A DNA stretch of 64,000 nt, taken from NCBI GenBank assembly GCA_902588965.1, contig CACIRD010000002.1:142805-206804 (forward strand). Reading direction: 5' to 3'. Position 1 is the stretch's first letter. Each line of letters opens with the position of its first letter. This DNA is from an uncultured Pelagibacteraceae bacterium (GTDB taxonomy: Bacteria > Pseudomonadota > Alphaproteobacteria > Pelagibacterales > Pelagibacteraceae). Below are positions 34,733-43,367 of the stretch, piece by piece. The notes under the pieces were generated by a model, which was not told the origin of the DNA, searched no databases, and saw nothing but the letters and a program-made list of their open reading frames with translations. The position numbers and the translations under genes are program-made.

Positions 34733-35298
34733 TGAAAAAAATTATATTTTTAATTTTTTTATTTCAAACTAATGCATTGTCGCAGAATTTAGAAAAAGTT
34801 TATTTTGCCGGTGGTTGTTTTTGGTGTATGGAAGAAGCATTTGAAAAAAAAGAGGGTGTCATTGAAGTAATTTCAGGCTATTCAGGAGGAACAACAAAAA
34901 ATCCAACATATAAAGAAGTTACATATGGGAACACAGGCCATTTCGAAGTGATTGAAGTTACATACGATAAAAACATAACAAACTTTAAAAATTTACTTGA
35001 TTATTTTTGGGTAAATATAGACCCATTTGATGAGTATGGTCAATTTTGTGATAAAGGTTATAGTTATAGATCTGTAGCATTTTATAACAATGAAAAACAA
35101 AAAGATCTTATTAAAAAAAGTATTATAAATTTAGAGAATAAATTTAATAAAAAAATTGTAACTTATGTTAAAAAATTCAATAAATTTTATAAAGCAGAAA
35201 CAACACATCAAGATTATTATAAAGAGAAGTTTTTAAACTATTTGAAATATAAAAAAGCATGTGGAAGAGAAAGAATATTAAATAATATTTGGAATTAA
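34732..35298 (+). CDS. msrA: Peptide-methionine (S)-S-oxide reductase MsrA, apparently exported
   Basis: Repairs methionine-S-sulfoxide. The catalytic GCFWCMEEAF motif is at about residues 27-36, with SGYSGG near 51 and GNTGHFEVIEVTYD near 66. A hydrophobic N-terminus (KKIIFLIFLFQTNALSQ) looks like a signal peptide, so the enzyme probably works in the periplasm. The start is GTG overlapping the upstream stop codon. Length 188 fits a core MsrA with leader. A possible resolving Cys lies near the C-terminus (KKACGRER). Confidence 0.93.
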   Translation: MKKIIFLIFLFQTNALSQNLEKVYFAGGCFWCMEEAFEKKEGVIEVISGYSGGTTKNPTYKEVTYGNTGHFEVIEVTYDKNITNFKNLLDYFWVNIDPFDEYGQFCDKGYSYRSVAFYNNEKQKDLIKKSIINLENKFNKKIVTYVKKFNKFYKAETTHQDYYKEKFLNYLKYKKACGRERILNNIWN

Positions 35299-35867
35299 TG
35301 AAAAAAATTTTTTTAGTTTACGGTCACTATAATGATAAGTCTTTTAATGCAGCTATAAGAGATATTTTTATTAAAACTGTAAAAGAAAATGGTAATGAGA
35401 TTTACTGTGTTGATTTATATAAAGAAAAATTTGATCCAGTTTTCGCAGGAGAAAAACCAGATAAAATTGTAATTGATCATCAGAAAAGAATAGAAAATTC
35501 TGATTTTATTGTTTTAATAGCTCCTATATGGAATTTTAGAATGCCAGCGATTGTAGAAGGTTGGATTGATAAAGTGCTTGCACCACCTTGGGCCTTTAAA
35601 TTTAAAAAACTTTTTGGAAATTATGGATATCCAGTTGGTAATTTAAAAGGAAAAAAAGCCATTGTATTTTGTACATATGGATCACCACGATTTGCTATAA
35701 AAACTATCTTTTTAAATATGCCAACAAAAAGGCTTAGGAGGGGAGTGTTTAATATTTGTGGAATAACAGACGTTGTTTATAAAAGATATTTTGCAGTTCC
35801 ATTTGTAACAGAAAAAAAAAGGAAAGAATTCCTTGAGGATGTAAGAAATACAGCAAAGAAATTATAA
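35298..35867 (+). CDS. Flavodoxin-like NAD(P)H-dependent oxidoreductase
   Basis: A 189-residue flavodoxin-fold protein of the NAD(P)H:quinone oxidoreductase (MdaB/YwrO-like) group. LVYGHYNDKSFNAAI (about residues 5-19) is the FMN phosphate loop, LIAPIWNFRMPAIVEGWIDKVLAPPWAF near 75-102 and FCTYGSPRF near 123 complete the flavin site. The ATG at 35298, in a TAATG overlap with msrA, is preferred over an in-frame TTG three codons upstream. It would reduce quinones or related electrophiles with two electrons. It is the last gene of the plus-strand run and convergent with the next operon. Confidence 0.86.
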   Translation: MKKIFLVYGHYNDKSFNAAIRDIFIKTVKENGNEIYCVDLYKEKFDPVFAGEKPDKIVIDHQKRIENSDFIVLIAPIWNFRMPAIVEGWIDKVLAPPWAFKFKKLFGNYGYPVGNLKGKKAIVFCTYGSPRFAIKTIFLNMPTKRLRRGVFNICGITDVVYKRYFAVPFVTEKKRKEFLEDVRNTAKKL

Positions 35868-35881
35868 CGAAACAAAAAATT

Positions 35882-37363
35882 TTATCCCATTGTAAATGGA
35901 TCATCCATAGGCTTATCAGAAGTATTAAACCAAATAGTTTTTATTCTTGTATAGTCTTTAATAGATTCAATACCTGCTTCTTTTCCATAACCGCTATCTT
36001 TAATTCCACCAAAAGGTGCCGTAGGAGAAATTAGGCGATAAGTATTTACAAATGTAATACCTGCTCGGATAGCTTTTGAAACTCTCAAGCTTCTACTTAT
36101 ATCTTTTGTATAAATACCTGAAGATAAACCATACTGATTATCATTCATTTTATCTATAACCTCTTCTTCGGTATTAAATTTCATGACCGATAGGATTGGT
36201 CCAAATAACTCGTTTTCCGCCGTAGGAAGATTATGATTGTCACATTCAATCACTGTAGCTGGAAAATAATACCCTTTATTGGAAAGATTGTGCCTTTTAC
36301 CACCACATCTTAATTTTCCACCCTGATCTAAAGTAAGTTTTATATTTTTTTCAATTATTTCAAGTTGTTTTAGACTATTTAAAGGACCCATTTGCGTATC
36401 AGTTTCCATAGGAGGTCCTAATTTAATTTTATTTGCACGATTTATAATTTTTTCTAAAAATTTTTCGTAGATATTTTTTTGAATATATAGTCTAGATCCC
36501 GCTATACAACTTTGACCACTAGCTCCAAAAATACCCGCGATAATACCATTTAAAGCATTTTCTTGATCGGCATCTTCAAAAACAGCTACAGGACTTTTAC
36601 CGCCAAGTTCTAAACTTACTTGAGATAAATTGTTAGCAGAATTTCTAATAATATGCCTTGCAGTTTCTGGACCTCCTGTGAAAGCAACTTTTTCTACTAA
36701 ATTATGTGAAGTTAATGCCTTTCCACAAGGTTCACCAAATCCAGAAATAATATTTACCACACCTTTTGGAATACCAGTTTTTTCAATTAATTTTGCAAAT
36801 TCGAATAATGTTACAGGTGCTAGCTCTGAGGATTTAATTACAACAGTATTTCCCATTGCAATTGCTGGCGCTAATTTAACAGCTGTTAATAACATTTGTG
36901 AATTCCATGGAATTATTGCAGCAATAACTCCAATTGGTACCCTTGTAGTTATAACTTGCATATTAGGTTTATCGATTGGCAAAACAGTTCCTTCTACTTT
37001 GTCAGCTAAACCAGCATAGTAATCATAATATTCTGCTATATAATTTGCTTGAGTTTTTGTTTCCTTAAATAATTTACCGGTATCTATTGTTTCAATTTTT
37101 CCAAGTAACTCTGCATTATTTCTTAATTCAATTGCAATTTTTTTTAAATAGTTGGCTCTCTCTTTAGGGAATAAATTTGACCATTTTCCCTCAAAAGCTT
37201 TTTGTGCTGCTTTTACTGCCATATCCACATCTTTTTGACTTGCTTCTGGTACTTCAGCCCAAGGTTCATTGTTTTCAGGGTTTAGGGTTTTAAAAGTTTT
37301 TTTACTTTCTGAATCCACCCATTCACCATTGATAAACATTTTGTATTTTTTTAATTCAGGCAT
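35882..37363 (-). CDS. Aldehyde dehydrogenase family protein
   Basis: NAD(P)-dependent aldehyde dehydrogenase, 493 residues. Catalytic Cys in GQSCIAGSRLY near residue 290, general-base Glu in SLELGGKSP near 257, and IPWNSQMLL near 152 in the cofactor site. The group resembles betaine-aldehyde and hydroxymuconic-semialdehyde dehydrogenases. It overlaps the alpha/beta hydrolase gene upstream by 8 bases and is the last gene of the operon headed by the luciferase-like monooxygenase. Therefore it most likely oxidises an aldehyde formed in that pathway. The substrate is not determined. Confidence 0.92.
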   Translation of the reverse strand: MPELKKYKMFINGEWVDSESKKTFKTLNPENNEPWAEVPEASQKDVDMAVKAAQKAFEGKWSNLFPKERANYLKKIAIELRNNAELLGKIETIDTGKLFKETKTQANYIAEYYDYYAGLADKVEGTVLPIDKPNMQVITTRVPIGVIAAIIPWNSQMLLTAVKLAPAIAMGNTVVIKSSELAPVTLFEFAKLIEKTGIPKGVVNIISGFGEPCGKALTSHNLVEKVAFTGGPETARHIIRNSANNLSQVSLELGGKSPVAVFEDADQENALNGIIAGIFGASGQSCIAGSRLYIQKNIYEKFLEKIINRANKIKLGPPMETDTQMGPLNSLKQLEIIEKNIKLTLDQGGKLRCGGKRHNLSNKGYYFPATVIECDNHNLPTAENELFGPILSVMKFNTEEEVIDKMNDNQYGLSSGIYTKDISRSLRVSKAIRAGITFVNTYRLISPTAPFGGIKDSGYGKEAGIESIKDYTRIKTIWFNTSDKPMDDPFTMG

Positions 37364-38141
37364 TTTCTATAAATTTCTTGATATTAATATTAACATCATC
37401 TGCACATTCAATACTACATAGATGTTTGCCATTATTTATTTCAACATATAAAGAGTTTTTCAGATCATTTGATAGATTCTTTGACATTTGGGGTGTAGAT
37501 CCTGGATCAAGAGAGCCAGTCATAACTAAAGTATTGGTTTTTATTTTTTTAACCATGTCAATATCATCCTGGTAGTTAGCAAATAACTCATATGCATCAA
37601 TAAAATTTTTCTGATCATTTGGTTTTTTAGACAAAATTTTTATAAACTTTTCATAAATATCAGGTTTTTTTTTAAGATATTTTTTAGTAAACCATCTTTC
37701 TAAAGCAAGTCTCGAGATAGATTTGCCTGATTTTGCCAGATTTACTCTGTCAATAACTTGCTGTCTTTGTTTTTCGTCTCTTTTATAAGTTGTAGCTAAT
37801 AGGATAAGCGAATTTAATTTATCTTCATAATTTGCTGCAAAATTTAATGCTATTAAGGACCCAATAGAAAAACCAATCAAATTTATTTTATCTATTTTTA
37901 AATAATCAATTAAATTTATTAGTTGATCGGTAAAATCTTTCATCGTTATTTTTTCTTTTGTGTATGGTGTTTTTCCATGTCCTAAAAGATCATAAGTTAT
38001 TGTTGAGTAGTTTTTAAAATAATTAATTTGAGGATCCCACATTTTTCGATCTAATCCTACGCCATGTACAAAGACCAATGGAACTGTATCTTTATTTATA
38101 TAAGTGTAATAATTTTGATTTAACTCAAAATTTTTTTGCAT
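37356..38141 (-). CDS. Alpha/beta hydrolase
   Basis: A 261-residue alpha/beta-hydrolase-fold protein. Oxyanion region FVHGVGLDRKMW near residues 24-35; nucleophile elbow LIGFSIGSL (Ser near 95); acid in GSLDPGSTP near 212; His in NNGKHLCSIE near 240. It resembles 3-oxoadipate enol-lactonase and RutD-type hydrolases that act after a flavin monooxygenase. Its position between DUF1185 and aldehyde dehydrogenase genes suggests hydrolysis of an oxidised intermediate. Confidence 0.9.
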   Translation of the reverse strand: MQKNFELNQNYYTYINKDTVPLVFVHGVGLDRKMWDPQINYFKNYSTITYDLLGHGKTPYTKEKITMKDFTDQLINLIDYLKIDKINLIGFSIGSLIALNFAANYEDKLNSLILLATTYKRDEKQRQQVIDRVNLAKSGKSISRLALERWFTKKYLKKKPDIYEKFIKILSKKPNDQKNFIDAYELFANYQDDIDMVKKIKTNTLVMTGSLDPGSTPQMSKNLSNDLKNSLYVEINNGKHLCSIECADDVNINIKKFIENA

Positions 38142-38145
38142 TTTT

Positions 38146-38733
38146 TTATTTGGGCTTAATACCCATTTCTTTCATATCTTGATATCTATCACCGGTTCTG
38201 GCATGAGCTCTTCCAGTAGGCGCACCGCCTATGGCGATAACTATTTCATCTTCATTTGGCGCATCATGAATTGTAAATTCTTGAGTAAGATAATAAGGTC
38301 TTAAACCTGCATCTGTTTTATGCATCATCGGAATTGAAATTTTTGAACCAGCAGGTCCCCTCGTGTTTGTAAAACTTAAATATGAGGTACCGCCTACAGC
38401 ATCTCTAAATTTGTTTCCAAATCTTAATGTATGTATGAATGCTGAAGCATGTTCAATTTCTCCATTTAAACCAACCATTGCAGCTTTTCCGTATGCTAAT
38501 ATTTTTTCACCTGATCCGACTTCTTTAATAAGTTCAGGAACTAAAATATCTCCCAGTTTTGGTGCAAGACTTAATATCTCTGGTTTTAAATCATCAACAA
38601 ATCCTTTTCCTGCCCAAGGGTTTTGAATTACTGCTGCTACAGATACCAATAAAACAGGTTCATTTGCTTTTTTTCCACCCTCAATGAATGTTTTATCTAC
38701 AAATTTTACTAATTTTCTAAGTTTTAAATCCAT
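38146..38733 (-). CDS. Amino-acid-synthesis (DUF1185) family protein
   Basis: A 195-residue protein matching, from memory, the family annotated as amino acid synthesis protein (DUF1185). Recognisable stretches are VSVAAVIQNPWAGKGFVDDL near residues 31-50, VGLNGEIEHASAFIHTLRFG near 87-106 and the C-terminal IGGAPTGRAHARTGDRYQDM near 168-187. The biochemical function of the family is, to my knowledge, not established. It overlaps the luciferase-like gene by one base, and such pairing suggests the two act in one pathway. Confidence 0.8.
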   Translation of the reverse strand: MDLKLRKLVKFVDKTFIEGGKKANEPVLLVSVAAVIQNPWAGKGFVDDLKPEILSLAPKLGDILVPELIKEVGSGEKILAYGKAAMVGLNGEIEHASAFIHTLRFGNKFRDAVGGTSYLSFTNTRGPAGSKISIPMMHKTDAGLRPYYLTQEFTIHDAPNEDEIVIAIGGAPTGRAHARTGDRYQDMKEMGIKPK

Positions 38734-39899
38734 TAGCTTGCCTTTTGTACGTTAGATTTTCCAAAATTTATTTTTGGAATCACTTCATCATTAAACAATT
38801 TAACACTTCTCATACAAGCTTCATGATCAATTCCAGGAAAGTTAGACCAAACTTGTAAATTTTGTAAGTTTAATTCTAACTGAAGTTCTTTTATTTTATT
38901 TACTACATAATCAGGGGTTCCAAAAAGTAAATTTCTTTTGTGTAAAAATTCGTAATTAAGAAGATCTAATTTATTTTTTGTTTCTGGCAACTCTTCACCC
39001 GGGTCCATATGATTTCCTAAACCTCTCCAGTGACATACCCATCTCATATAGTTTATAATATGCTCTCCTGCAAGTTTTTTAGCTTCTTCCATAGTTTCAG
39101 CAACAAACATATCTCTAACCAAACTAATTCCTTCACCTAATGGAACTTCTCTATTTTCAGCTTTAGATTTTGCTTCCTTGTAAATTTCAAAACGTTTTTT
39201 TAAAGCTTTAACAGTAGGTATCCACATAATTGTATTAATCCCATTAGAAGCAGCCCATTGTATAGATCTTTCACCATCAACTACTTGCCAAATTGGCGGG
39301 TGTGGTTTTTGGTATGGTTTTGGAACAACACTAATTTTTTTTATTTCATTAGTTTTTAAATCTAAAAATTTATCACTAGGAGGACTCATGTCATGCTGCC
39401 AAATAAAATTTGGTGTTGGGTAGGTATAAAATTCTCCCTTATGCTCAAAAAAATCCTCAGTCCAAGATTTTTTAATTATTTTTAGAGTTTCTTCAAATAA
39501 TCTAAAATTTTTTGCTTGATCTTTAAGATCTGCTTCTTTGTTCATATTAATCGCTTCTCGTCCATATATGCCTCGACCAATTCCAAAATTTATTCGACCT
39601 TTAGACATTTGATCAAGCATTGCTACATCCTCAGCAATTCGGATTGGGTTATGAAACGTAATCACGCTACATGCTTGACCTATTCTTATATTTTTTGTTG
39701 TAGCTGCAGCATCTGCAGACATTAATAATGGATTAGGACAAGACTCCATTCCTTCGTGATTAAAATGATGTTCAGTATACCAAATAGAATCCCATTTATT
39801 TTGATCACAATAAGATGTTATCTCTCTAGTTTCTTCTAGAATTTGAGTGTAAGGTTTGTGTTTCCAGTTTGTAGTATTACAAAAATATCCAAATTTCAT
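38733..39899 (-). CDS. Luciferase-like (LLM class) flavin-dependent monooxygenase
   Basis: A 388-residue bacterial-luciferase-fold oxidoreductase using reduced FMN. WYTEHHFNHEG near residues 41-51 is the typical motif for the clade that includes pyrimidine and long-chain oxygenases. VITFHNPIRIAEDVAMLDQMSKGRINFGIGRG near 80-111 is the core family block. The start at 39899 (MKFGYF) follows a good AAAGGAG site and is preferred over an upstream in-frame ATG at 39941. It heads the four-gene minus-strand operon. Substrate unknown; amide or ring-opening oxygenation are possibilities. Confidence 0.9.
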   Translation of the reverse strand: MKFGYFCNTTNWKHKPYTQILEETREITSYCDQNKWDSIWYTEHHFNHEGMESCPNPLLMSADAAATTKNIRIGQACSVITFHNPIRIAEDVAMLDQMSKGRINFGIGRGIYGREAINMNKEADLKDQAKNFRLFEETLKIIKKSWTEDFFEHKGEFYTYPTPNFIWQHDMSPPSDKFLDLKTNEIKKISVVPKPYQKPHPPIWQVVDGERSIQWAASNGINTIMWIPTVKALKKRFEIYKEAKSKAENREVPLGEGISLVRDMFVAETMEEAKKLAGEHIINYMRWVCHWRGLGNHMDPGEELPETKNKLDLLNYEFLHKRNLLFGTPDYVVNKIKELQLELNLQNLQVWSNFPGIDHEACMRSVKLFNDEVIPKINFGKSNVQKAS

Positions 39900-39997
39900 A
39901 AAGTCTCCTTTAAAAACTAATTTAAAGACGACCGATCCCACTTTCGTATTTATGTAACGATGAGTTATGTATCGCTTATTAAGATATATTATTATTC

Positions 39998-40966
39998 TTA
40001 CCTTTGATATTCAATAAATTTTTTTAATGATTTATTTAAGAACTTTTCAAAAAATATACCATTTTTTGTTTTTGGTTTTTTAGTAAAAAAGTATTGATTC
40101 ATTCTAAAATCGTAAGATGGCTCAAAAAAGAAGGGAATAGACATTCGTTTTGTTTTATTCCATAAAACACGATGATTTGTTGCTTTAAATTTGCCTTTAC
40201 TCAAAAATTCTAAAGCAAGTCCTGTATTTACAATTAAAGCATTTTTATTATAGGGCACATCATACCAAATTTTATCATTTCTATTTTGAACTTGTAAACC
40301 ACCTTTTTTATCTTGGTATAAGATAGTAAATACTCCACTATCAACATGTGTTTCACAACCTAGTGCAACACCATCTTGTCTAGAGATTTCTACTGGTTTA
40401 GATTGATGAGGATAAAAATTAAATCTTAATGTGCTTAAGGTTTTTTGTCTTTTAAAAACAATTTTTGATGTTTTAATGTCTAAATTATAAATTTTAATAA
40501 TACTTTTAAATAAACTTTCTCCTAAATCAAAAATTTTATCATAATAATTATTTAATATTTTAATTGATTTATTACTAAGAGATTTTTTTAAATTTAAATA
40601 TTCAATATATTGATTTTTTAAATTAGATGCATATTTTTTTGTTACTTTTAAATCTCCTATATCTAAACCCTCTTTCCCATTTACATCATTAGGAAAATAT
40701 CCCCTGTAAGTATTATTATTTAATTTATTCCACTTTTTTGGTGCCAACTTCATTTTATTTGAGACTGAAGAGCGGAAAAAATTATGACCAACCCCTGCTA
40801 TATCTTTAATATCTTTTTTTTTAATTCCGTGTCCAATGATTTGAAAAAAACCAACTTCAACAGATGCTTTTTCAATTTTTTTTAATGCTAACAGCGCTTT
40901 TTTGGAATTAAAATTATTATTAATTAAAGAACTTACGTCAATAGTTGGAATATAGTTTTTTTTCAT
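39998..40966 (-). CDS. Isopenicillin-N-synthase-like 2OG/Fe(II) oxygenase
   Basis: A 322-residue member of the IPNS/gibberellin-oxidase-like family. IGHGIKKKDI near residue 43 is in the N-terminal DIOX_N domain. Iron ligands are in CETHVDSGVFTILYQD (His and Asp near 203-205) and TNHRVLW (His near 259), followed by the RMSIPFFFEP motif whose Arg and Ser hold 2-oxoglutarate. It is soluble with no signal peptide. The start overlaps the end of the DMT transporter gene by four bases, so they are cotranscribed. Substrate unknown. Confidence 0.9.
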   Translation of the reverse strand: MKKNYIPTIDVSSLINNNFNSKKALLALKKIEKASVEVGFFQIIGHGIKKKDIKDIAGVGHNFFRSSVSNKMKLAPKKWNKLNNNTYRGYFPNDVNGKEGLDIGDLKVTKKYASNLKNQYIEYLNLKKSLSNKSIKILNNYYDKIFDLGESLFKSIIKIYNLDIKTSKIVFKRQKTLSTLRFNFYPHQSKPVEISRQDGVALGCETHVDSGVFTILYQDKKGGLQVQNRNDKIWYDVPYNKNALIVNTGLALEFLSKGKFKATNHRVLWNKTKRMSIPFFFEPSYDFRMNQYFFTKKPKTKNGIFFEKFLNKSLKKFIEYQR

Positions 40967-41928
40967 CTTCTTGCAGGTGTATCTGTTGCAATGTACTGGT
41001 CTCTCACTTTTTCCCTAAAGTAAATATAAATACCTGCACTAATTATAAAAGCAACACCCAAAAAAGTTCTAAGTGATGGTATTTCACTAAATAAAAAATA
41101 TCCTGGTATCATTGACATTATTATAAGGGAATATTCAAACAATGAAACAACAGATGGAGAAGCTATAATATATGCTGAAAAAATACAAACAAAAGCTATA
41201 GATGCCGCGACGCCAAAAAACAAAATAAATTTCCAAGTATAATCAAAATTTGTAAACCATTCTCTAAATATAAATTGCAATGTAGGATCAAAACTTAGGT
41301 TATTAAACTGCCCATTTCCCATAAAAAAAAATATTATTACTAATAAGAAAATTGAAACTAAATAAAAATAAAATAACTGTGTGTAGACATTGTCTTTATC
41401 AGAGGTATATTTTGTAACTGTCATTGAGGCAGCATAAAAAAAAGCACTTAAAACTGGCAGGAGATTTTTATATTCAAAATTACTAAAACTAGGGTTTAAA
41501 ACAATGTAAACTCCAATAAAACCAAATATTATTGCTAACCATCTTCTTAAACCAATAAATTCATTTAAGAAAAATTTAGCAAAAATAGAAATAAAAAATG
41601 GGCTTGAAAAAAAAAGTGCATTGGCTGTTGCTAACGGCATATATGTTAAAGATATAAAGAAAGCCGAAAACGCCATAAAGTGCAATATGACTCTAGTTAT
41701 TGTTAGAATAGGATACTGTGTTTTAATAACTACATTTTTTTTTGTAACTTTAATGAAACAAAATAACAAAAAAGCAGCAACAATATATCTTCCAAAAAAA
41801 ATTTCATAAAGAGACGATTTTTCAAATATAAACTTTATTAAAGAATCTTGTATCGCAAAAAAAGACATTGCAATAATTATTAAAATAATCCCTTTTGGAT
41901 TATTATTTTTTAAATTCATAGCATTCAT
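40963..41928 (-). CDS. EamA/DMT-family transporter
   Basis: A 321-residue integral membrane protein with about ten hydrophobic helices and two EamA repeats (about residues 10-140 and 160-305). FGFIGVYIVLNPSF near 140 and FSEIPSLRTFLGVAFIISAGIYIYF near 285 are the typical repeat ends. Drug/metabolite transporters of this type export amino acids, nucleotides or other small molecules. It is coupled to the IPNS-like oxygenase gene. The direction and substrate are unknown. Confidence 0.9.
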   Translation of the reverse strand: MNAMNLKNNNPKGIILIIIAMSFFAIQDSLIKFIFEKSSLYEIFFGRYIVAAFLLFCFIKVTKKNVVIKTQYPILTITRVILHFMAFSAFFISLTYMPLATANALFFSSPFFISIFAKFFLNEFIGLRRWLAIIFGFIGVYIVLNPSFSNFEYKNLLPVLSAFFYAASMTVTKYTSDKDNVYTQLFYFYLVSIFLLVIIFFFMGNGQFNNLSFDPTLQFIFREWFTNFDYTWKFILFFGVAASIAFVCIFSAYIIASPSVVSLFEYSLIIMSMIPGYFLFSEIPSLRTFLGVAFIISAGIYIYFREKVRDQYIATDTPARR

Positions 41929-41956
41929 TAAAACTATGATTTTTCCATAAAATTAA

Positions 41957-42427
41957 TTATTTTTTCAACTTTTGTTTAAAAATTAGATTTTCATTTTTAA
42001 AATTGGAACTATTTTTTTTAATATAATCATCCATGATTTGTATTTTTTCTCCCTCAAACTCCGATACTTTTCTTTCTTTTAAATCTACATACAAAGACAA
42101 AATTTCCATAGTAGAAACTAAGTAACCTTTTTGTTTATGTATCATTTCCAATTTATAAAGAAGCCTTTTTTTATCGTGGTCAAAGTAGACTAAATTTAAA
42201 TTAACTTCATCATCTAGTTTAACCTCTTTATTATAAGTTATATGCGATTCTACTACCATTGTACTTTTATCAGTAGTTTTTGCTGAATGTTCACCCATTT
42301 TAAATTGCGTCATTAATTTTTCTGCTCCATAAATATCAAAAATTAGAACATAATAAGCTACATTCATATGGCCGTTATAATCGAGCCAATCCTTAATTAT
42401 TTTTTGTGTATTTAAGTAGATAGACAT
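41957..42427 (-). CDS. Hotdog-fold thioesterase (candidate betainyl-CoA thioesterase)
   Basis: A 156-residue protein of the 4-hydroxybenzoyl-CoA thioesterase type. DWLDYNGHMNVAYYVLIFD (about residues 14-32) is the acyl-CoA thioesterase motif with its conserved Asp/Asn and His. VESHITYNKEVKLDDEV near 78-94 is the central helix/strand region. In carnitine catabolism a thioesterase of this kind cleaves betainyl-CoA to glycine betaine, and in some bacteria it is fused to carnitine dehydrogenase. The divergent neighbours encode the two preceding steps, so this assignment fits well but rests on context. Confidence 0.8.
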   Translation of the reverse strand: MSIYLNTQKIIKDWLDYNGHMNVAYYVLIFDIYGAEKLMTQFKMGEHSAKTTDKSTMVVESHITYNKEVKLDDEVNLNLVYFDHDKKRLLYKLEMIHKQKGYLVSTMEILSLYVDLKERKVSEFEGEKIQIMDDYIKKNSSNFKNENLIFKQKLKK

Positions 42428-42479
42428 TTTTATATTTTAAAAGTTAATTTTATATGAGAGTATAATTATACAAATTAAA

Positions 42480-43367
42480 ATGAACAACAATGTTTTTATA
42501 TCTTGTGCAGTTACTGGTTCTGGAGACACAGCTCAAAAACATCCTGATTTACCAAAAACACCAAAACAAATTTGTGATGCTGCAATTCAGGCAGCTAAAG
42601 CTGGTGCTGCAATTGCGCACATCCATGTGAGAGAAGAAGACGGAACACCAAGTAGAAGATTTGAATTATACAAAGAAGTTGTAGATAGAATACGTTCGAA
42701 AGATACTGATGTAATATTGAATTTAACTACCGGTATGGGAGGGGATTTGGAGATAGGTAAAAATAAAAATCCACTAGAATTTGGCTCTTTAACTGACTTA
42801 GTAAATATAATGGAAAGGATATCTAGTGTAGAAAAGTTATTACCAGAAATATGTACTTTAGATTGTGGAACATTAAATTTTGGCGATGATTCTTTAATTA
42901 CAGTAAATACTCCTAGCGATATTAGAAAGGCAGCTAAAAAGTTAAGAGAAATTAAAGTAAAGCCAGAAATAGAAGCTTTTGATCTTGGAAATATGTGGTT
43001 TGGTTCTCAATTATATAAAGAGGGTTTGCTTGAGGATCCGCCAATGTTTCAAATGTGTTTAGGTATTCCTTGGGGTGCTCCGGCAACACCTTTAGCAATG
43101 CAAGCAATGAAAGATATTATGCCAAAAGAAAGTATTTGGTCAGGTTTTGCAATATCGAAAAATGAAATGCCGTTTGTTGCCCAAACAGTAATAATGGGAG
43201 GAAATCCAAGAGTAGGACTAGAAGACAATTTGTATTTGTCAAAAGGTAAATTAGCATCTAATGAACAATTAGTTGAAAAAGCTATTAGGATTGTTACTGA
43301 TCTTGGAGGGTCTATAATGACACCAAAAGAAACAAGGAAAAAACTCAAACTTGTTAAATACAAGTAA
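42480..43367 (+). CDS. Beta-keto acid cleavage enzyme (BKACE, DUF849), candidate 3-dehydrocarnitine cleavage
   Basis: A zinc-dependent TIM-barrel enzyme, 295 residues, condensing a beta-keto acid with acetyl-CoA. The metal-binding HIHVRE motif (His47 and His49) and the NLTTGMGGD stretch near 80-88 are present. Other landmarks are DCGTLNFGDD near 126 and PWGAPATP near 199. Immediately downstream is the carnitine dehydrogenase gene, and this pair is the known signature of conversion of 3-dehydrocarnitine with acetyl-CoA to betainyl-CoA and acetoacetate. Substrate specificity is therefore inferred from the neighbours. The last base of the stop is the first base of the next start. Confidence 0.88.
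   Translation: MNNNVFISCAVTGSGDTAQKHPDLPKTPKQICDAAIQAAKAGAAIAHIHVREEDGTPSRRFELYKEVVDRIRSKDTDVILNLTTGMGGDLEIGKNKNPLEFGSLTDLVNIMERISSVEKLLPEICTLDCGTLNFGDDSLITVNTPSDIRKAAKKLREIKVKPEIEAFDLGNMWFGSQLYKEGLLEDPPMFQMCLGIPWGAPATPLAMQAMKDIMPKESIWSGFAISKNEMPFVAQTVIMGGNPRVGLEDNLYLSKGKLASNEQLVEKAIRIVTDLGGSIMTPKETRKKLKLVKYK

Noticed and set aside
35289..35297. Earlier TTG start for the flavodoxin-like protein
   Set aside because: It lies inside msrA; the ATG at 35298 fits the usual TAATG overlap and gives the normal family N-terminus.
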